Assembly: GCA_963920765.1 (NCBI GenBank) | Contig: OY987245.1 | Coordinates: 374,501-438,500, forward strand | Source: Ulota crispa | Taxonomy: Eukaryota; Streptophyta; Bryopsida; Orthotrichales; Orthotrichaceae | Length of the DNA: 64,000 nucleotides | Direction of reading: 5' to 3' | In this document: positions 1 to 11,986 of the stretch, in pieces | Numbering within the stretch: the first letter of the stretch is position 1 | Layout: every line of letters begins with the position of its first letter | Translations under genes and position numbers: made by a program | Notes under the pieces: generated by a model | Database searches by the model: none | What the model was told of the DNA's origin: nothing | The model's input: only the letters and a program-made list of their open reading frames with translations

Positions 1-2330
1 CAGACTTGAAAAGTTTTGTAAAGCTGAGTTGCATGCAAAGCTTGAGAAATGTGCTTTCCACACTACTAAAATTGAATTCCCTAATTATATTGTTCCAAGT
101 GATGGTATATTGATGGATTCAAAGAAAATTCAAGCTAAAGTAGATTAGAAAACACCAAAGATAATGCGAGATATCTAATATTTTTTTGTATTTGCAAACT
201 TTTATCAAATTTTCATTAAGAACTACTCTCAAATTATCACTTCACCTATACGGCTTACAGTCAAAAATAAGTGAGACTGAAGCAAAAAGTAGATAAGGCT
301 TTTCAAATATTAAAAAAAACCTTTACTATAGTTTTAATATTGGTACATATGAAATTTTTCAAGCTTTTCTTTTTGGGGATGTATGCTTCCGAGTTTATCT
401 TTGATGCAATATCATTTGCACAGAAAAAAAACAAAAAACTTTATTTAGTTGCTTTTCATTTGAAAAAATTATGTACTATAGAGATTAATTACAAAATTCA
501 TAATAAAAAATTACTTGCCATTGTAGATTATTTCTAAAAATGATATCATTTATTCAAAATTGCTGCACACAAGATGACAATATACATTGATTACAAAAAC
601 TCTGAATCTTTCATATCTACTTGTATCTTGAATTATGATCAAGTCCATTGAAACAAGTCTTTATTTAAATTTGATTTTAACATCATACATTAACCTGGAA
701 AGCAACAAAGATTGCCTATGCCTTATCTAAAAGATCCAACTTTATACCTAAGAAAAAGAAAACAACATATAATCAACAATAGACAATATTTTTGAAGTTA
801 GAGCATTTTTGTTTATAAACAACTCAAATTTCATTTTTAACAAATTTTTCAATTTAATAAAAATCCAAATAACCTCAATTACAGATTCTTTGGTATTTTA
901 TATCAAGCACTGCCTTTGCAATGCCACAAAAAATCTTAACAAGTTCAAAATTAGAGATCAACTTCTTTACTTTAAAAAACGCTTATACATTCATGATGAA
1001 CCACTATGCTTTCAAATCATGCAAACCTAGCACAATTTTCTAATTGTTAGATATTTTAATTTCAACAAGATGTTGGAATTAATTTTTTGAAATTTTTGGT
1101 GGCCTCAAATGTTAAAGACCATCAAAGAGGTTTGTATTGATTTGCAATACATATTTGCGTTGAAAAAACCTTTGACATTGACCATATGGATTATTACAAC
1201 CATTACTAATTCCAAAGCAACCATGAATATCTATTTTTATGAAATTTATCACAAACTTACCAGTTTTAGCTAAATGTGACTCTATTTGCATAACAGTCAA
1301 CCGATTTTCAAAAATAACACATTTTGTTTACATAAAAAGACAATCACAAAAGAAGATTTGGCTAACTTTTTTATAGACACTATCTATAGATGCAATGATT
1401 TACTGAAATATATTATATTGGATAAAGACTGCAATTCATTTCTAAATTCTATTATTTGTTGTTTGAAAATTTGTAAGTAATAATCAAGCTTTCTTTTGCA
1501 TTTCACCCTCAAATTAATAGATAAGCAAAACAAATGAATCAAACTTTAGAACGATATTTGCGGTATATCATAAACTATCAACAAAATAATTGGATAATTT
1601 TATTACCGTATGCAGAGTTTGTATATAACAACAACAAACATGCATTGACTTAAGAGACTCTATTTTATGGCAGTTATGAACATCATCCAATAATTGATAT
1701 GCTTTCAGATTGAAGAGGGAAAAGCCTTGCAGCAAAAGGTTTGGCAACGCGGTTAAAAGAATTTGTATACGACAATAGAGGCTCATTTAGAAGAAGCTGC
1801 AGTGAGTTACAAAAATTCTGCCAATATGAGAAGAAAAGAACAATCTAAGTCTTGAATAAGCAATCAAATGTGATTGCTACAATAAAACATCAAGATGACT
1901 TGTCAAAATAAGAAATTTAATTACTGTCAAATTAAAATATTTAGTATTGACAAACAAGTTAATGTTGTTGCGTATTGACTACAACTTTTAGCATCCATAA
2001 AGGTATATTTAGTCTTTTATATTTTGCTCTTGAAAACTTATCAAAAATCCATTTTTCCTAAAAGAATTCAATCCTCACTACTTTAGTTGTAATGAATGGT
2101 GTCTAGAAGTATGAAATTAAGAGAATTCTAGATTCAAGGATTAAACGGGGTCAAGTCAAATACTTTGTTCATTGGCATAACTATCTAATTAGCAAGCATA
2201 CATAGAAATTAGCTTCAAATATTACCAATGCACCGTTCAAGATTCAAAAATTTCATTGTCAGCAACCAACAAAATCAAGAGCAACAGTGACATGAACTCT
2301 TCAAAGAATCTCAAAGCTAAAAGGGGAGGT
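1..2330 (+). pseudogene. Degenerate Ty3/gypsy chromovirus pol, copy A
   Basis: The order is the standard gypsy pol order, but in scattered frames with many stops. The end of reverse transcriptase and the connection lie at 1-270 (matches to LHAKLEKCAFH and FANFYQIFIKNYS). RNase H is at 271-537, where FHLKKLCTIEINYKIHNKKLLAIVDYF-like sequence is recognisable but the usual DAS motif reads YAS. The integrase zinc-finger and core follow at about 960-1480 (WWPQMLKTIKEVC; ITKEDLANFFIDTIY). The integrase C-terminal part is at 1490-1800 (YQQNNWIILLPYAEFVYNNN). A chromodomain-like segment lies at 2115-2195 (YEIKRILDSRIKRGQVKYF). Such elements copy themselves through RNA and use the chromodomain for chromatin targeting. 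The 5' part (gag, protease, most of RT) lies outside the window or is lost. No frame is functional. Confidence 0.85.
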
Positions 2331-2880
2331 AAAATCACAAATATGAACGGATTATCCATAATTAAGATCTAAAATATACTAAAATATCTTGAAGGTTTTC
2401 AACGGTAGAAGTTCTTAGAAGGTTCTAGAACATTGGAAGTTTTTTAAGAAGCTGTCTACTTAGTAGAAGAACCTCAAGCACCTTCTAAGTTTGAAGAAAG
2501 TTTTCAAGAAGTTTTCAAACTTGACGGCCAAGCTTCAATCCTTGAGTATAAATAGAGTCAAGACTAGAAAGTTCCTTAGTCTCAACAATTCATCTTGTCG
2601 CTTTAGTCTTTGGCTTTCAAGCCTTGGTTTTTTGCTTTATTTCTATCTCATACCTTTATTTTGTGGAATACATTTCTGGATCTCTCTTCTTATACATCCT
2701 TGCATCTTGTTTTTGTTTTTGTGTTTGCTCTCTATTGTTTTTGCTCTAAGCCTGTCCTTTATATTAAAAAGGGAATTGTTAGTACTTTTATTGGAAACTC
2801 ACATCATTTTTGGCCAAAGCATTTATACATGTAAGTCATTCATTAGCTATTGCGCCTGCTTTATTTGTCAAAAAACCTTG
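2331..2880 (+). repeat. Putative decayed LTR of copy A
   Basis: A purine tract (AAAAGGGGAGG) at about 2318-2330 follows the chromodomain remnant, as expected for the primer of plus-strand synthesis next to a 3' LTR. The following 550 bases include a TATA-like TATAAATAG at about 2548 and several purine-rich TTCTAGAAGG-type motifs typical of plant LTR promoters. An open frame at 2491-2886 (131 codons, very rich in Leu, Phe and Ser) looks like chance. I could not find the partner LTR, so both borders are inferred. Confidence 0.35.
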
Positions 2881-5760
2881 TATTGAATTGCAATTTTGTG
2901 TTAACTATTGAGCCTTGAACAACATTACAAAGAAAGATCAATATCTTAAAATCACCTATCCACAAGACACTAACACAAATTAGCAAGGCTTGTTGGTTTA
3001 TAAAGCTTGATGTCACCACCTCTTTTAACAAAATTTGGATTGCAAAGATAATTGTATGGAAAATAGCATTTTGCACTTATTTTAGGTTATATGAGTGGTT
3101 AATGATTCTTTTTGGCATGGTAAATTCTCCTAGTACCTCTCAGTATTGCATCAATTGGACATTGCAATGATATGTAGATGAATTTTGTTTTGCTTCTCTT
3201 GACAATGTTCTTATTTACTCCTCTGGGTCTTTTCATGATCATTATATGAAGGTGGATAAGGTGCAAGGAAAGCTGCAAGAAGCTACGTTATATTTAGATA
3301 TATCAAGAAGTATGAGTTTGAGATCAAATCGATAAAATATTTAGGGTTTGTTTTTTAAGCTTACAAAGGAGTAAAGATGGATCCTAATAAGCTGAAGGTT
3401 ATTGAAAATTGCCAAGCTCCTACTGCAGTACAAGGAGTTTGGAGCTTCCTTGGATTTGCAAACTATTATAGACAATTTATACAACATTTTTCCATCATTG
3501 CAGCCTCTTTTACATACCTAATGGGGAATGTAAGTCGAAGATGGACTGAAATTGAATAGGTGGCCTTTGAACAACTTAAGAAGATGTTCATTATTGTAAC
3601 TATGTTGATCTAATTCAACTTGGATAAAGGGACAGTGCTAGCATTAGACTTGTTTGAGTATGCTATTGGCAGCGCACTATCATAGTACAACCACAAGAGT
3701 GTTCTATGCCCATGTGCATATTTGTTGAAGAAAAATAATCCTCACGATGTAAGTGCAAAATACACAATAAAGAGTTGTTAGCAATTATATATTGTCTTCA
3801 AGAATAGAATGCAAAATTGCAATTAGTGAAGAAGTGTGTTGTTGTGATTGATCATAAAAACTTGGAGTACTTTATGCAACTTCATATGTTGAATAAAAGA
3901 CAGATTTGGTGGTTACAGATGTTAGGCCGTTACAATCTTGAGATTTTATACCAGCCTAAAAAGTGCAACGGACAGGCAAACACATTATCACAACATAAAC
4001 AAAATCAAGCCTAATGGTGAAAATGATCCACGCCTTCACCACCAATACATGCAGCTCTTGAAGCCGAGTAGGGTATCAAACACCAAACCAAATGACGACA
4101 ATGAATCTTCATTCATCACTATTGCCATATGAAGAGCCTAACCGATTGTCATATCTAGTGGAGATCAAAAGATGGGAGCAACAGCAGACGATGACCAAGA
4201 TCAAAGCCCAAACACCATCATTGGCAAAGCCAAACACAAAATTGAGCTTATAAAGAAAAATGTTATCTTGCAAGATCACTGATAGCAAGAAGTAATCAGG
4301 AGCGTTTGAAATGGCAATCAATTCTTCTCAGATCACTTGGAAATCAAAGCCTCTATCACCAAATATTTGCTGGATACTGATGGAACCTAGCATTACTGTG
4401 GCCGCAGATGAATCCCAAATGCTAGACCTCTACAAATCAAGCTCATACACAAAATCCACACATTGTTAGCAACTGGCCATCCAGGCCATCAAGTAATGTT
4501 TAAGTTATTGATGAGAGATTACTTTTAGCCAAGGATGTTACCAGATGTTTGCAATTATTTGCACAAATTAGATGCTTGCCAACAAAGTAAATCCTAGCAT
4601 AATGGTTTACATGGGTTTTTGAAACCAATGGTAGTGCCAAAGCATATATGAAAAGAGTTAACTATAGATTTTATTCAAGGACTCCTAGAAAGCAACACAA
4701 TTACTAATTTATTGGTGGTTACCGACTGTTTGAACAAGGACAATGCACTGATTTCCTTACCAAATATGGACATTTGCACTACTGCTTGGGCTCTTATCAC
4801 ACATGTAGTAGCACATCAGTGGATACCTGATGCCATAGTTTTCAACCGAGGTACTCAATTCCTAAGTGCCATGTGGGGACGATTATGTGAAATCTAAAAG
4901 ATCAATCAACAGCTGTCCACAGCATTCCATCCTCAAATTGATGGATCAATGGAGAAAATGAATAGCACAATTGAATTCTACTTGCGGCCATACGTTGATT
5001 AGAGCCAAAAAGATTGGTCAAACTTGTGCCCAATGGCAAAAATAGCAATATGGGGACAAGATTTGACATCAATAGGAATTAGCTAGTTCTTTTTACAACA
5101 TGGTTATCACATTGACCCTATTTAGCTCAAGATTCTCCATGGACTAAACAACCAAGTGAGTGGTCAAATTAAAGTTGAACGAGCTAAAGCTGAAGCAATA
5201 GTGGACAAGCTTTGTACGACAATTGAGTTGGCGCAAGCGGCCACGGCCAAAGCACAACAAGAGCAAGCAAGGCAAGCTAACCGCCATCGACAAGAAGCTA
5301 CACGTTATTGGATAGGTAATAAAGTCTGGCTCTAGCTAGGGTGGCAATTTTCAACAAAACTCAAAATTAAAAAACTTGATTAGAAAACTACCAAATATAC
5401 AATCATCAAAGTCATTGATAATTATTTAGTCCGCCTCAACACACCCGTTGGACCACACACTATTTTCTATGTTGACTGGCTTTGCCTAGCTACTACTCAC
5501 CCTCTTCAAAGCCAAGTGATAGACAATGCGCAGCCGCTGCCTACTCAAAACAATGGCCAAGACAAGTATCATGTTGAAGAACTTCTTGTGGAAAAATGGC
5601 CTCAACGTGGACATGGCCGTAAAAAGTTTCTTAAAGTCAAGTGGGCCGCGTATGCCCTCTTGCCTTTGAAGCTTGCTGAAAACTTTCAAGATAGAGAGGC
5701 ATAAGATTGTTGAGAAGCCTACTTAGCTTCCTATTGGGATGCAACAGGTGAACTCCCTCC
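2881..5760 (+). pseudogene. Degenerate Ty3/gypsy chromovirus pol, copy B
   Basis: This is a second, different chromovirus copy, longer than copy A at its 5' side. Reverse transcriptase is recognisable at about 3000-3350: the block corresponding to KLDLKSGYHQI reads KLDVTTSFNKIWI, and the catalytic YxDD region reads LDNVLIYSS, so the active site is damaged. The RT-RNase H connection is at 3377-3560 (FLGFANYYRQFI). RNase H remnants run to about 4010. The integrase runs from about 4440 to 5330, with VVTDCLNKDNALISLP, then FNRGTQFLSAMW around the second catalytic Asp position (read as Asn), and TAFHPQIDGSMEKMNSTIE. A chromodomain remnant is at 5565-5650 (VEELLVEKWPQRGHGRKKF). Stops occur in every domain. 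Confidence 0.85.
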
Positions 5761-6300
5761 ATCTTTCCGCCATGGTGCAGCCACAACCCAAAGAAGGGCA
5801 TAATGGAATGACCTGGCGCTCAAGAATCTAATCTTAGTGGTGACCTTTGATTACTACTTGATCATTTGCCTCTTCTAATCTTATCCTTCCATGCATGGAA
5901 GCGGAAGCATTAGAAGAAGTATTAGAGTAGCTCTAATGCCTTCTAATATTAGCCACAAGATTGCAACTATGCTAACTTTAGCCTTGGCATAGCATACTAA
6001 AACTAGAAGACACATGCTTAGATCTTCATCAAATTCATTTCCATAATTTAGTATCATGTGCTCTTAGAGCTTACTTCCTTACACTAGAGTTGTTAATAGG
6101 AACCATATGAACTGCAATTTTGCCCTTTAATATAAAATATTCTACAATACTTTTTTCTACAAAAATTACTTTCTACATGAAATTGTTGAAGCTTGTTGAA
6201 AGGCTAACCCTAATGATTTTTTTCTTGAATTTTCCAATACCTTGAAGTATCCCAAATCCTTAAACGGTCGGGTATAAATCTGTCTACCTTACACATCAGA
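5761..6300. other. Gene-free AT-rich DNA downstream of copy B
   Basis: A purine-rich AAGAAGGGCATAA at about 5792 could be a polypurine tract leading into a lost 3' LTR. I see no matching LTR pair, no gene and no clear repeat unit. Confidence 0.4.
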
Positions 6301-6303
6301 TGA

Positions 6304-6705
6304 CAATATTGCAAGAGTTAAGGATGGGTATGCAAGGATGGATATCTAGAGATGGATATGCAAGGTTGGGTATTCAAAGATGGGTATTTTGGGATGAATA
6401 AGCAAAGATGGGTATTCAAGGATGGGTATTATGGATGGGTAAGCAAAGATGGGTATTCAGGGATGGGTAAACATGGATGGATATTCAAGAATAGATATGC
6501 ACGGATGGATATTTAGAGATGGGTATGCAAGGATGGATGTTCAAGGATAGATATGCAAAGATGGGTATTCAAAGACGAGTATGCGAGGATGGATATTTAG
6601 AAATAGGTATGCAATGATGAGTATCGAGAGATGACTATTTAGAGATGGGTTTATGCAAATAGATATTTAGAGATGGGTATCTATAGATGGGTATTGCAAC
6701 ATGTT
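6304..6705. repeat. Imperfect minisatellite, GATGGGTAT core
   Basis: About 400 bases are built from variants of a 10-12 base unit such as AAGGATGGGTAT, AGAGATGGATAT and CAAAGATGGGTATTC, with alternating spacers that give a higher-order period near 24. No long open frame is kept, so this is non-coding satellite-like DNA. Confidence 0.85.
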
Positions 6706-7322
6706 TGTCATTACCTAACTTCATTTGTTTGTTACAACAGATAAAACAATGTTTAGATAGATAGAGATAGAAAAAAGTTAAGAGTGTGTATTTTGAACAT
6801 CTAGTATAAAGCAAAACTAGGTTTTTTTATTCTTTAATTCATTATTGTATTCTATACTTTATTAATTTGCCCAAAATTAGTTGATTGAGAATGAAGTTAA
6901 TTCCTAATTAGCAAAAAAGTTAAAAGGAAAATTTGGCCCAACATGATATAAGAACAAAATAAGTATTTTTTTCAAGAAGTTTGTAGGGACAAAGAACTTG
7001 GCCAAATGCAATGGTTGGTAGTGACTAGTTGTAGAAGGTCACTTGTATTTTGACACAATCTATAACTTTCAAAACTAATTTTACATGTTGTTCCAAATGG
7101 GGTTAGTGATTTATAGTTGAAATCATACTTTTCACAATTTGTTTGGAGTTCCATACAAAAATGAAGATGGCAGTGCTAAAACCTACAAGGGCAATTACCA
7201 ATATGAATTTCTAGCCCTCCAATTGTTCAAAGGGTGTGGAACTTTGCAAACAAACATGCCATTTGCAAAAAGAAATTAAAACAAGCAAAGGAATATAAAG
7301 TAAAAAATTGACAATTTTAAAA
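6706..7322. other. Gene-free AT-rich DNA
   Basis: I see no coding signal, RNA gene or structured repeat between the minisatellite and the nested transposons that follow. Confidence 0.5.
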
Positions 7323-8484
7323 GACAAAATCCAATGGACACCTTTGAAGTTTGCAATAGGAGCAATTACACCTTCTCCAAGAATGAAACTTCAATGAACA
7401 ATAGAGGTAGTCACAAATTCTCAAAGAATGAAAAGAGAGTGGAGATTGAAAATCAACTGAATGAAAGTAGGAGCCAACAAGAGCTTGATTTTAGTGAAGA
7501 TGTTGTGATACTCCATTTGTTTGTGATGGAGAACAAAGAATGGAGAATGGATTACTCAAAGAAAGGCAGCACAGCCAGCAATTGGAAGAGAAAAAAGAAC
7601 TAGGGTAGAAAGTGATTCAAGAGCGGAGAAAATAAACAGACCATGGTAAGAAGTTCACACTCTAACTCATTCTCCACTCCATTCTTCACCTTCAGAGGAG
7701 AAGAATGGGCTAGTGAGAAGTTTAGCACGCTAAGCATAGCAAATGCTCTGGCAGCCACTAGTGATGCAACACGCTTGCATTCTCATTTTCCGCAAGCGAA
7801 GAAGACAGTGCCATGATTACCCCTAATGAGACATGGTAGAGGGAAAATAAAGGCAAATGGGAGCACTTCTCCATGAAAGAAGGTGGGACACCCCTTTTGT
7901 GTTTAGTGTAGAACGGAGAATAGAGAATGGAGAATGGACAATGACCAAAGTAAGAAAGCTAAAGTGTAGGTACAACAAGAATAGAAAAGCTATTGCTAAA
8001 AACAAAAAAATAACAATAAACAAAAATAAGATGAAAATAAGACAAAAAAGGGTAAAGAATTAGTGTGTAGAGATTTTTCCACCCCATTCTTCACCTCCAA
8101 AGGTGGAGAGAAAAACTTCTCAATCTTCAAAGAATTAGCACGGATGGGCTGCCTTGACCCATTCTCCAAAGATCAAGAATGGACAAAGAAGGTGTGACTA
8201 TTTCCTAATGTTTGTATAGATGCCTCTAATTTTTTAGAAATTGTATAAATATCCTTGGATCATAATTTTCAAGTATTTATTTTGTTGTGCATACCACTTC
8301 TTTCATGATCAATGGTGAAGGAGGGAGGATAATAGAATAAGATAGAAGCAATGTGCATAAGTGATTGTCCACAACATAACACACGCTTGAAAATTATGGT
8401 CCATGGATATTTGTGCAATTTTTGGAAAACCAAGGGCATCTGTACAAATATTGCAAAATTAATGGATACCCATCAAATTTTTCC
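7323..8484. mobile_element. MULE-like MITE split by a second insertion
   Basis: The outer ends resemble each other as inverted repeats (GACAAAATCCAATGGACACC at the left, complement of GGTATCCCATC..TTTTTCC type at the right). They match the small element at 48466-48583, whose terminal sequence continues through TTTGAAGTTTGCAATA. Here that sequence is interrupted after GCAATA at 7358 and resumes at 8206 with TAATG. The right part contains an inverted repeat of about 55 bases (8214-8268 against 8387-8443). The flanking 9-mers ATTTTAAAA and TTTTTAATA match at 7 of 9, which fits the 9-bp duplication of Mutator-like elements. It has no transposase, so it is non-autonomous. The class call is inferred from terminus and duplication length. 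Confidence 0.5.
7359..8205. mobile_element. Nested 847-bp TIR element with TA duplication
   Basis: The ends are inverted: GGAGCAATTACACCTTCT at the left, and the complement of the right end reads GGAAATAGTCACACCTTCT. TA sits directly outside both ends (7357-7358 and 8206-8207). Removing the element and one TA restores GCAATAATG, as found in the related copy at 48466-48583, so the insertion site is well supported. Short open frames inside (7359-7603, 7857-8063) are Lys/Asn-rich and unrecognised. The TA duplication suggests the Tc1/mariner-Stowaway group. Confidence 0.6.
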
Positions 8485-10133
8485 TTTTTAATAAAGGGTC
8501 TAAACTCTGAACCAAGCTTGTCAAAAATACTCTATCAATTTGCCTAAATTATTTTAAAGGATTTCAAGAAATTCTTAGAACCAATGAATTTGATGTTTTA
8601 CAGAAAATGCTTGTTATTTGTTTTGGGTGTGATGAAGTTTTTGTAGCTTGTAAAGCTCTTTGATAGTTTCAAAATTTTACACCATATGGGGAAGGCAGAT
8701 TTAGCACTTAGGTGTCAAAACTACTTACTTCTTGGATTTGCATGATTGAACGCCTACAATTTGATACTTTTTGAGCCTTGGAATTATTTATATGAAAATT
8801 TATCAAGTGCTAATTGTGGAAAAGAGTGTATTTTGTTGGTCTTTGTATTGGAGATTGAGTATTTTGGATGTTTTTTGGAAATTGTAAAGCCAAGTTTCTA
8901 AAATGTGCTTATGTTTTTAATAAAAGTGCGTTTGGCATAGGATAAGCAACATCACAGATGGTAGGAAATTCTCTTCATTTTCCAAAGGGAGGTATATAGA
9001 GAGTTTCCCTTGATTTACAAAATAGCTTATGTAGAAGCTGAAGAGCAAATTATATGACATTGGAGGTGGATAGTATTTTTTTTGCAAAAAAAAATCTTTG
9101 AAATGTTCCCTAAGATAATCTAAATTTAGTAATAACCATATTTTGAATAATACATCAACATTTGTATGAGCTAAAGCACCTCAACAATAAGTGCAAACTT
9201 CCATGTTGACCTTGGAATTGGAAAACCTAAACACAACTTATAAACACGTTTGTCCTTTTGCAAATTTGTTTGTTGTTTTTGAGTTTTATGACTCCAAGTG
9301 AGCATGGAAGTTTATATTGAATCATGAAATTTGAGAAACATTTGCAATATGTTTTTTTCAAATTTTTTTTGAGAGAAAATGCAAAAATATTACTTGAAAA
9401 ATCCCATTCATGCCACAAAGAGGTGATGGCTGGTTTGTCCAACAAACTTTTTCTTTTTGACACAGAAATGTGGCTTTGGAGTTTGGATGTTTGCAAGTGA
9501 CTTGTATTTTAGATTTTTTTGTGTAGATGCTTGCCAAGTAGTCAATGTTTTACTTCTTGAGGAATCCAATGTATAATTGTACAAGCATCCATTCTGACCG
9601 CACTTAAACGTAAATAAGTACACATGCATATACAACAATGGTTAGACATAAGTTTAACCATATAACATTCATCCATGTAGACATGCATGCAAACTTGGCA
9701 AATAATCCATACACCATAAAACTTCAACAAGTTTTAAAATTAGAAATTATAAAGAGAATGACCCACACATGAATGCATTGATTTACCAATAAAAAAATCT
9801 CCAAGTCCTTACGAGTATAATGTGCGATATTAGATGAACAGGAGGCTCTTGATTAAATCTAACCCATAATAAAGTTGGAGTTAGAAGTGTGAAGAATCCC
9901 AAACGGGATTGAAGGAAACATTTCAAGTCAATCAATTTTAGGCACCCAAAAAGTATGGTCACTTGCAAGGTTTGTTGGATGGCGCTGTGCATGACCACCA
10001 AGTAATTATAGTCAGTGCTTTTGAAAAGATTTTTGGTAAATGACCGCCGGATTAGTGACAGAGAGCAACGACAATGGTATGACATGGTCTGTCCCATCCC
10101 TTGGTCACCAGCATACGAACCCACTTAACTTAA
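8485..10133. other. Gene-free AT-rich DNA
   Basis: Several short open frames occur on the minus strand (9227-9730), but none shows a recognisable domain, splice-supported extension or codon bias. I see no RNA gene or clear repeat. Confidence 0.5.
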
Positions 10134-11036
10134 GTAACCCTTTAAAGATCACACACATTTTCTCAAAATCCACTAGAAAACAGGGCAATAAGATTAGATG
10201 TGCATTTGAAACAAGTATAGACCCAATTTTAATAATGCAACAATACAAATGTGAAGGGCACCTTGTTTGTTGCAGTGCATCAAAATTTCAACTAGATTTA
10301 TTGTTGAAGGTGAAATATTATAATGATTGAATGAGCCATATATGGAAAATTTCTAATTTTTCATGTTTGTGTGGTTTTGAATGTTACCACTTCATGCAAG
10401 TTTTGATTGAGAAGAGCCTTACATTTCTAGAAAGTCGGGTTTCCCACCTTTCCAACAAGACTAGTTTCACTCAAAATAAACAAAAATAGCAATGACAAGA
10501 TGTAGCTAAGTGGACAAAAATGGTCAAAAATCCCATTTTCTTTGTTACCTTGAAATGGTTCTACAAGAAATTTGAAAATTGTTACGAAAAATCCAATCGG
10601 TGAAAGCAATCAAGAATTGGCCTTAAATGTAAGATGAACTTTTTTTTTAAATAAATTGATAGCATCATTTCAATGGATTCTCAAATAGAACAATTGTACA
10701 ACTACCGTATAGAGAAACAATACAAACATATTCCTTGAGCAATTTGAAGTTTTTAAAGATTGCACAATTGAAGTATGGCATTCTTCTTGGATGTTTGATG
10801 CATTGTGTTGTTGCTTTGATCCATCTTTGACCAAATATGAATACGTATTTTGAGGCCATGATGTATAAACACTATTATTTATCAGCTCCCATATCCAATT
10901 CTATTGTCATTTTTTGAGTTGAATGCAAAATTCTTATGATCACAAGCATTCTTCAAGATCATTTTCCAAATTGTTGAGCGATTTTACTGTATAGGCCCCG
11001 AACCAAAACATGGTTCGGTGGTCTCTAAAGGGTTAA
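10134..11036. mobile_element. TTAA-flanked piggyBac-like non-autonomous element
   Basis: The left end reads GTAACCCTTTAAAGATCACA (one change from TTAACCC) and the right end reads GTGGTCTCTAAAGGGTTAA, giving matching inverted termini with CCC/GGG directly inside the TTAA. The first 500 bases are clearly homologous, in the same order, to 63515-64000, which has the same terminus (TTAACC..AAGGACCACACACATT). No transposase frame is visible. TTAA target sites and CCC..GGG ends are the hallmark of piggyBac elements; the assignment rests on that alone. Confidence 0.6.
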
Positions 11037-11264
11037 CTCGGTCGGTTTTGGCTTATTAGGAAATCCTTGGGCTTGACCTTGACCTGCTGTGGGAAATGGT
11101 AGGGGAAATGGTGGCCGGAGAAAAGTTTCCCGCGGGACACTTGAGAAATGGGCAGATATGGGGATGCATGCACCTGGCAAAGGACATGCTTGAACTCTGT
11201 CCAGGTTCAATATATCTACTGTTTCGATGAGATGACAAAATGGAACCTTCTCGTGCTGCTCAAC

Positions 11265-11566
11265 GGAAGACAATATATCCCCTCTGTGAGTGCCATGTGC
11301 CACCTTTCGCCGGGTGGGGCCAAGGAGCTTTTTCACATCTCAAATTTTTTGAGATTTCAGAATTTTACTATCTGGAGATTGAGTTTTGAAATTTTGAAAT
11401 CAGATTTGGATTTCGGGACCTTGTTTTACTTCAAAGACTTTGGAAAAGTTTAAGATTGATCAACCAAAAAATAGGGGACAAATCATTACTCTTACCCCTG
11501 TTTGGACCTGGCCCCACAGCAAGAAAGGTGGCGCATGGCACTTGCAGGGGGGATATATTGTCTTCC
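11265..11566. mobile_element. 302-bp MULE-like foldback element, perfect 9-bp TSD
   Basis: Two arms of about 62 bases are inverted copies: the left begins GGAAGACAATATATCCCC and the right ends GGGGATATATTGTCTTCC. The element is flanked on both sides by the identical 9-mer CTGCTCAAC (11256-11264 and 11567-11575). A 9-bp target duplication with G-starting termini is typical of Mutator-like elements. The interior has no transposase. It lies in a slightly GC-richer patch (11040-11640) that is itself unexplained. Confidence 0.85.
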
Positions 11567-11860
11567 CTGCTCAACAGCACCCATAACCTGGACACTTTAT
11601 GGGCCAGAGGTGATGAACCAGCCCTCCGCCTCTCCTAACATCACATCCCAATGTTAGGGGTCTCTTCGTCTTTGTTAAAATGCAGAATTTTCTTACACTT
11701 TGTTGTATCTCTTGGCTCTAGAGTCAGCTCTAGAGTCAGCTTTTAGAGTGTGTTGTGATTCCCTATAGGTTATACTAAACCACTCATGCATGTAAGAGAA
11801 GAGCTATTGGTCTTGAGCAAGACAAACAACTGAAAATACATATATAATGTTGAAGTCTTA

Positions 11861-11983
11861 GGGTATGTTTGCACTTGGTGTTAGGAGGGGTACTAGCGAC
11901 GGAAAATTAGATGCATTTGCACACTACTTTAGACTACATTCATATTGCTAATACCCCTCCTAACACCAAGTGTGAACATACCC
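11861..11983. mobile_element. PIF/Harbinger-type MITE (Tourist-like), 123 bp
   Basis: Nearly perfect inverted ends (GGGTATGTTTGCACTTGG and its complement CCAAGTGTGAACATACCC) continue inward through TGTTAGGAGGGGTA. TTA lies immediately outside each end (11858-11860 and 11984-11986), the 3-bp duplication of PIF/Harbinger elements. It is non-coding. Confidence 0.9.
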
Positions 11984-11986
11984 TTA

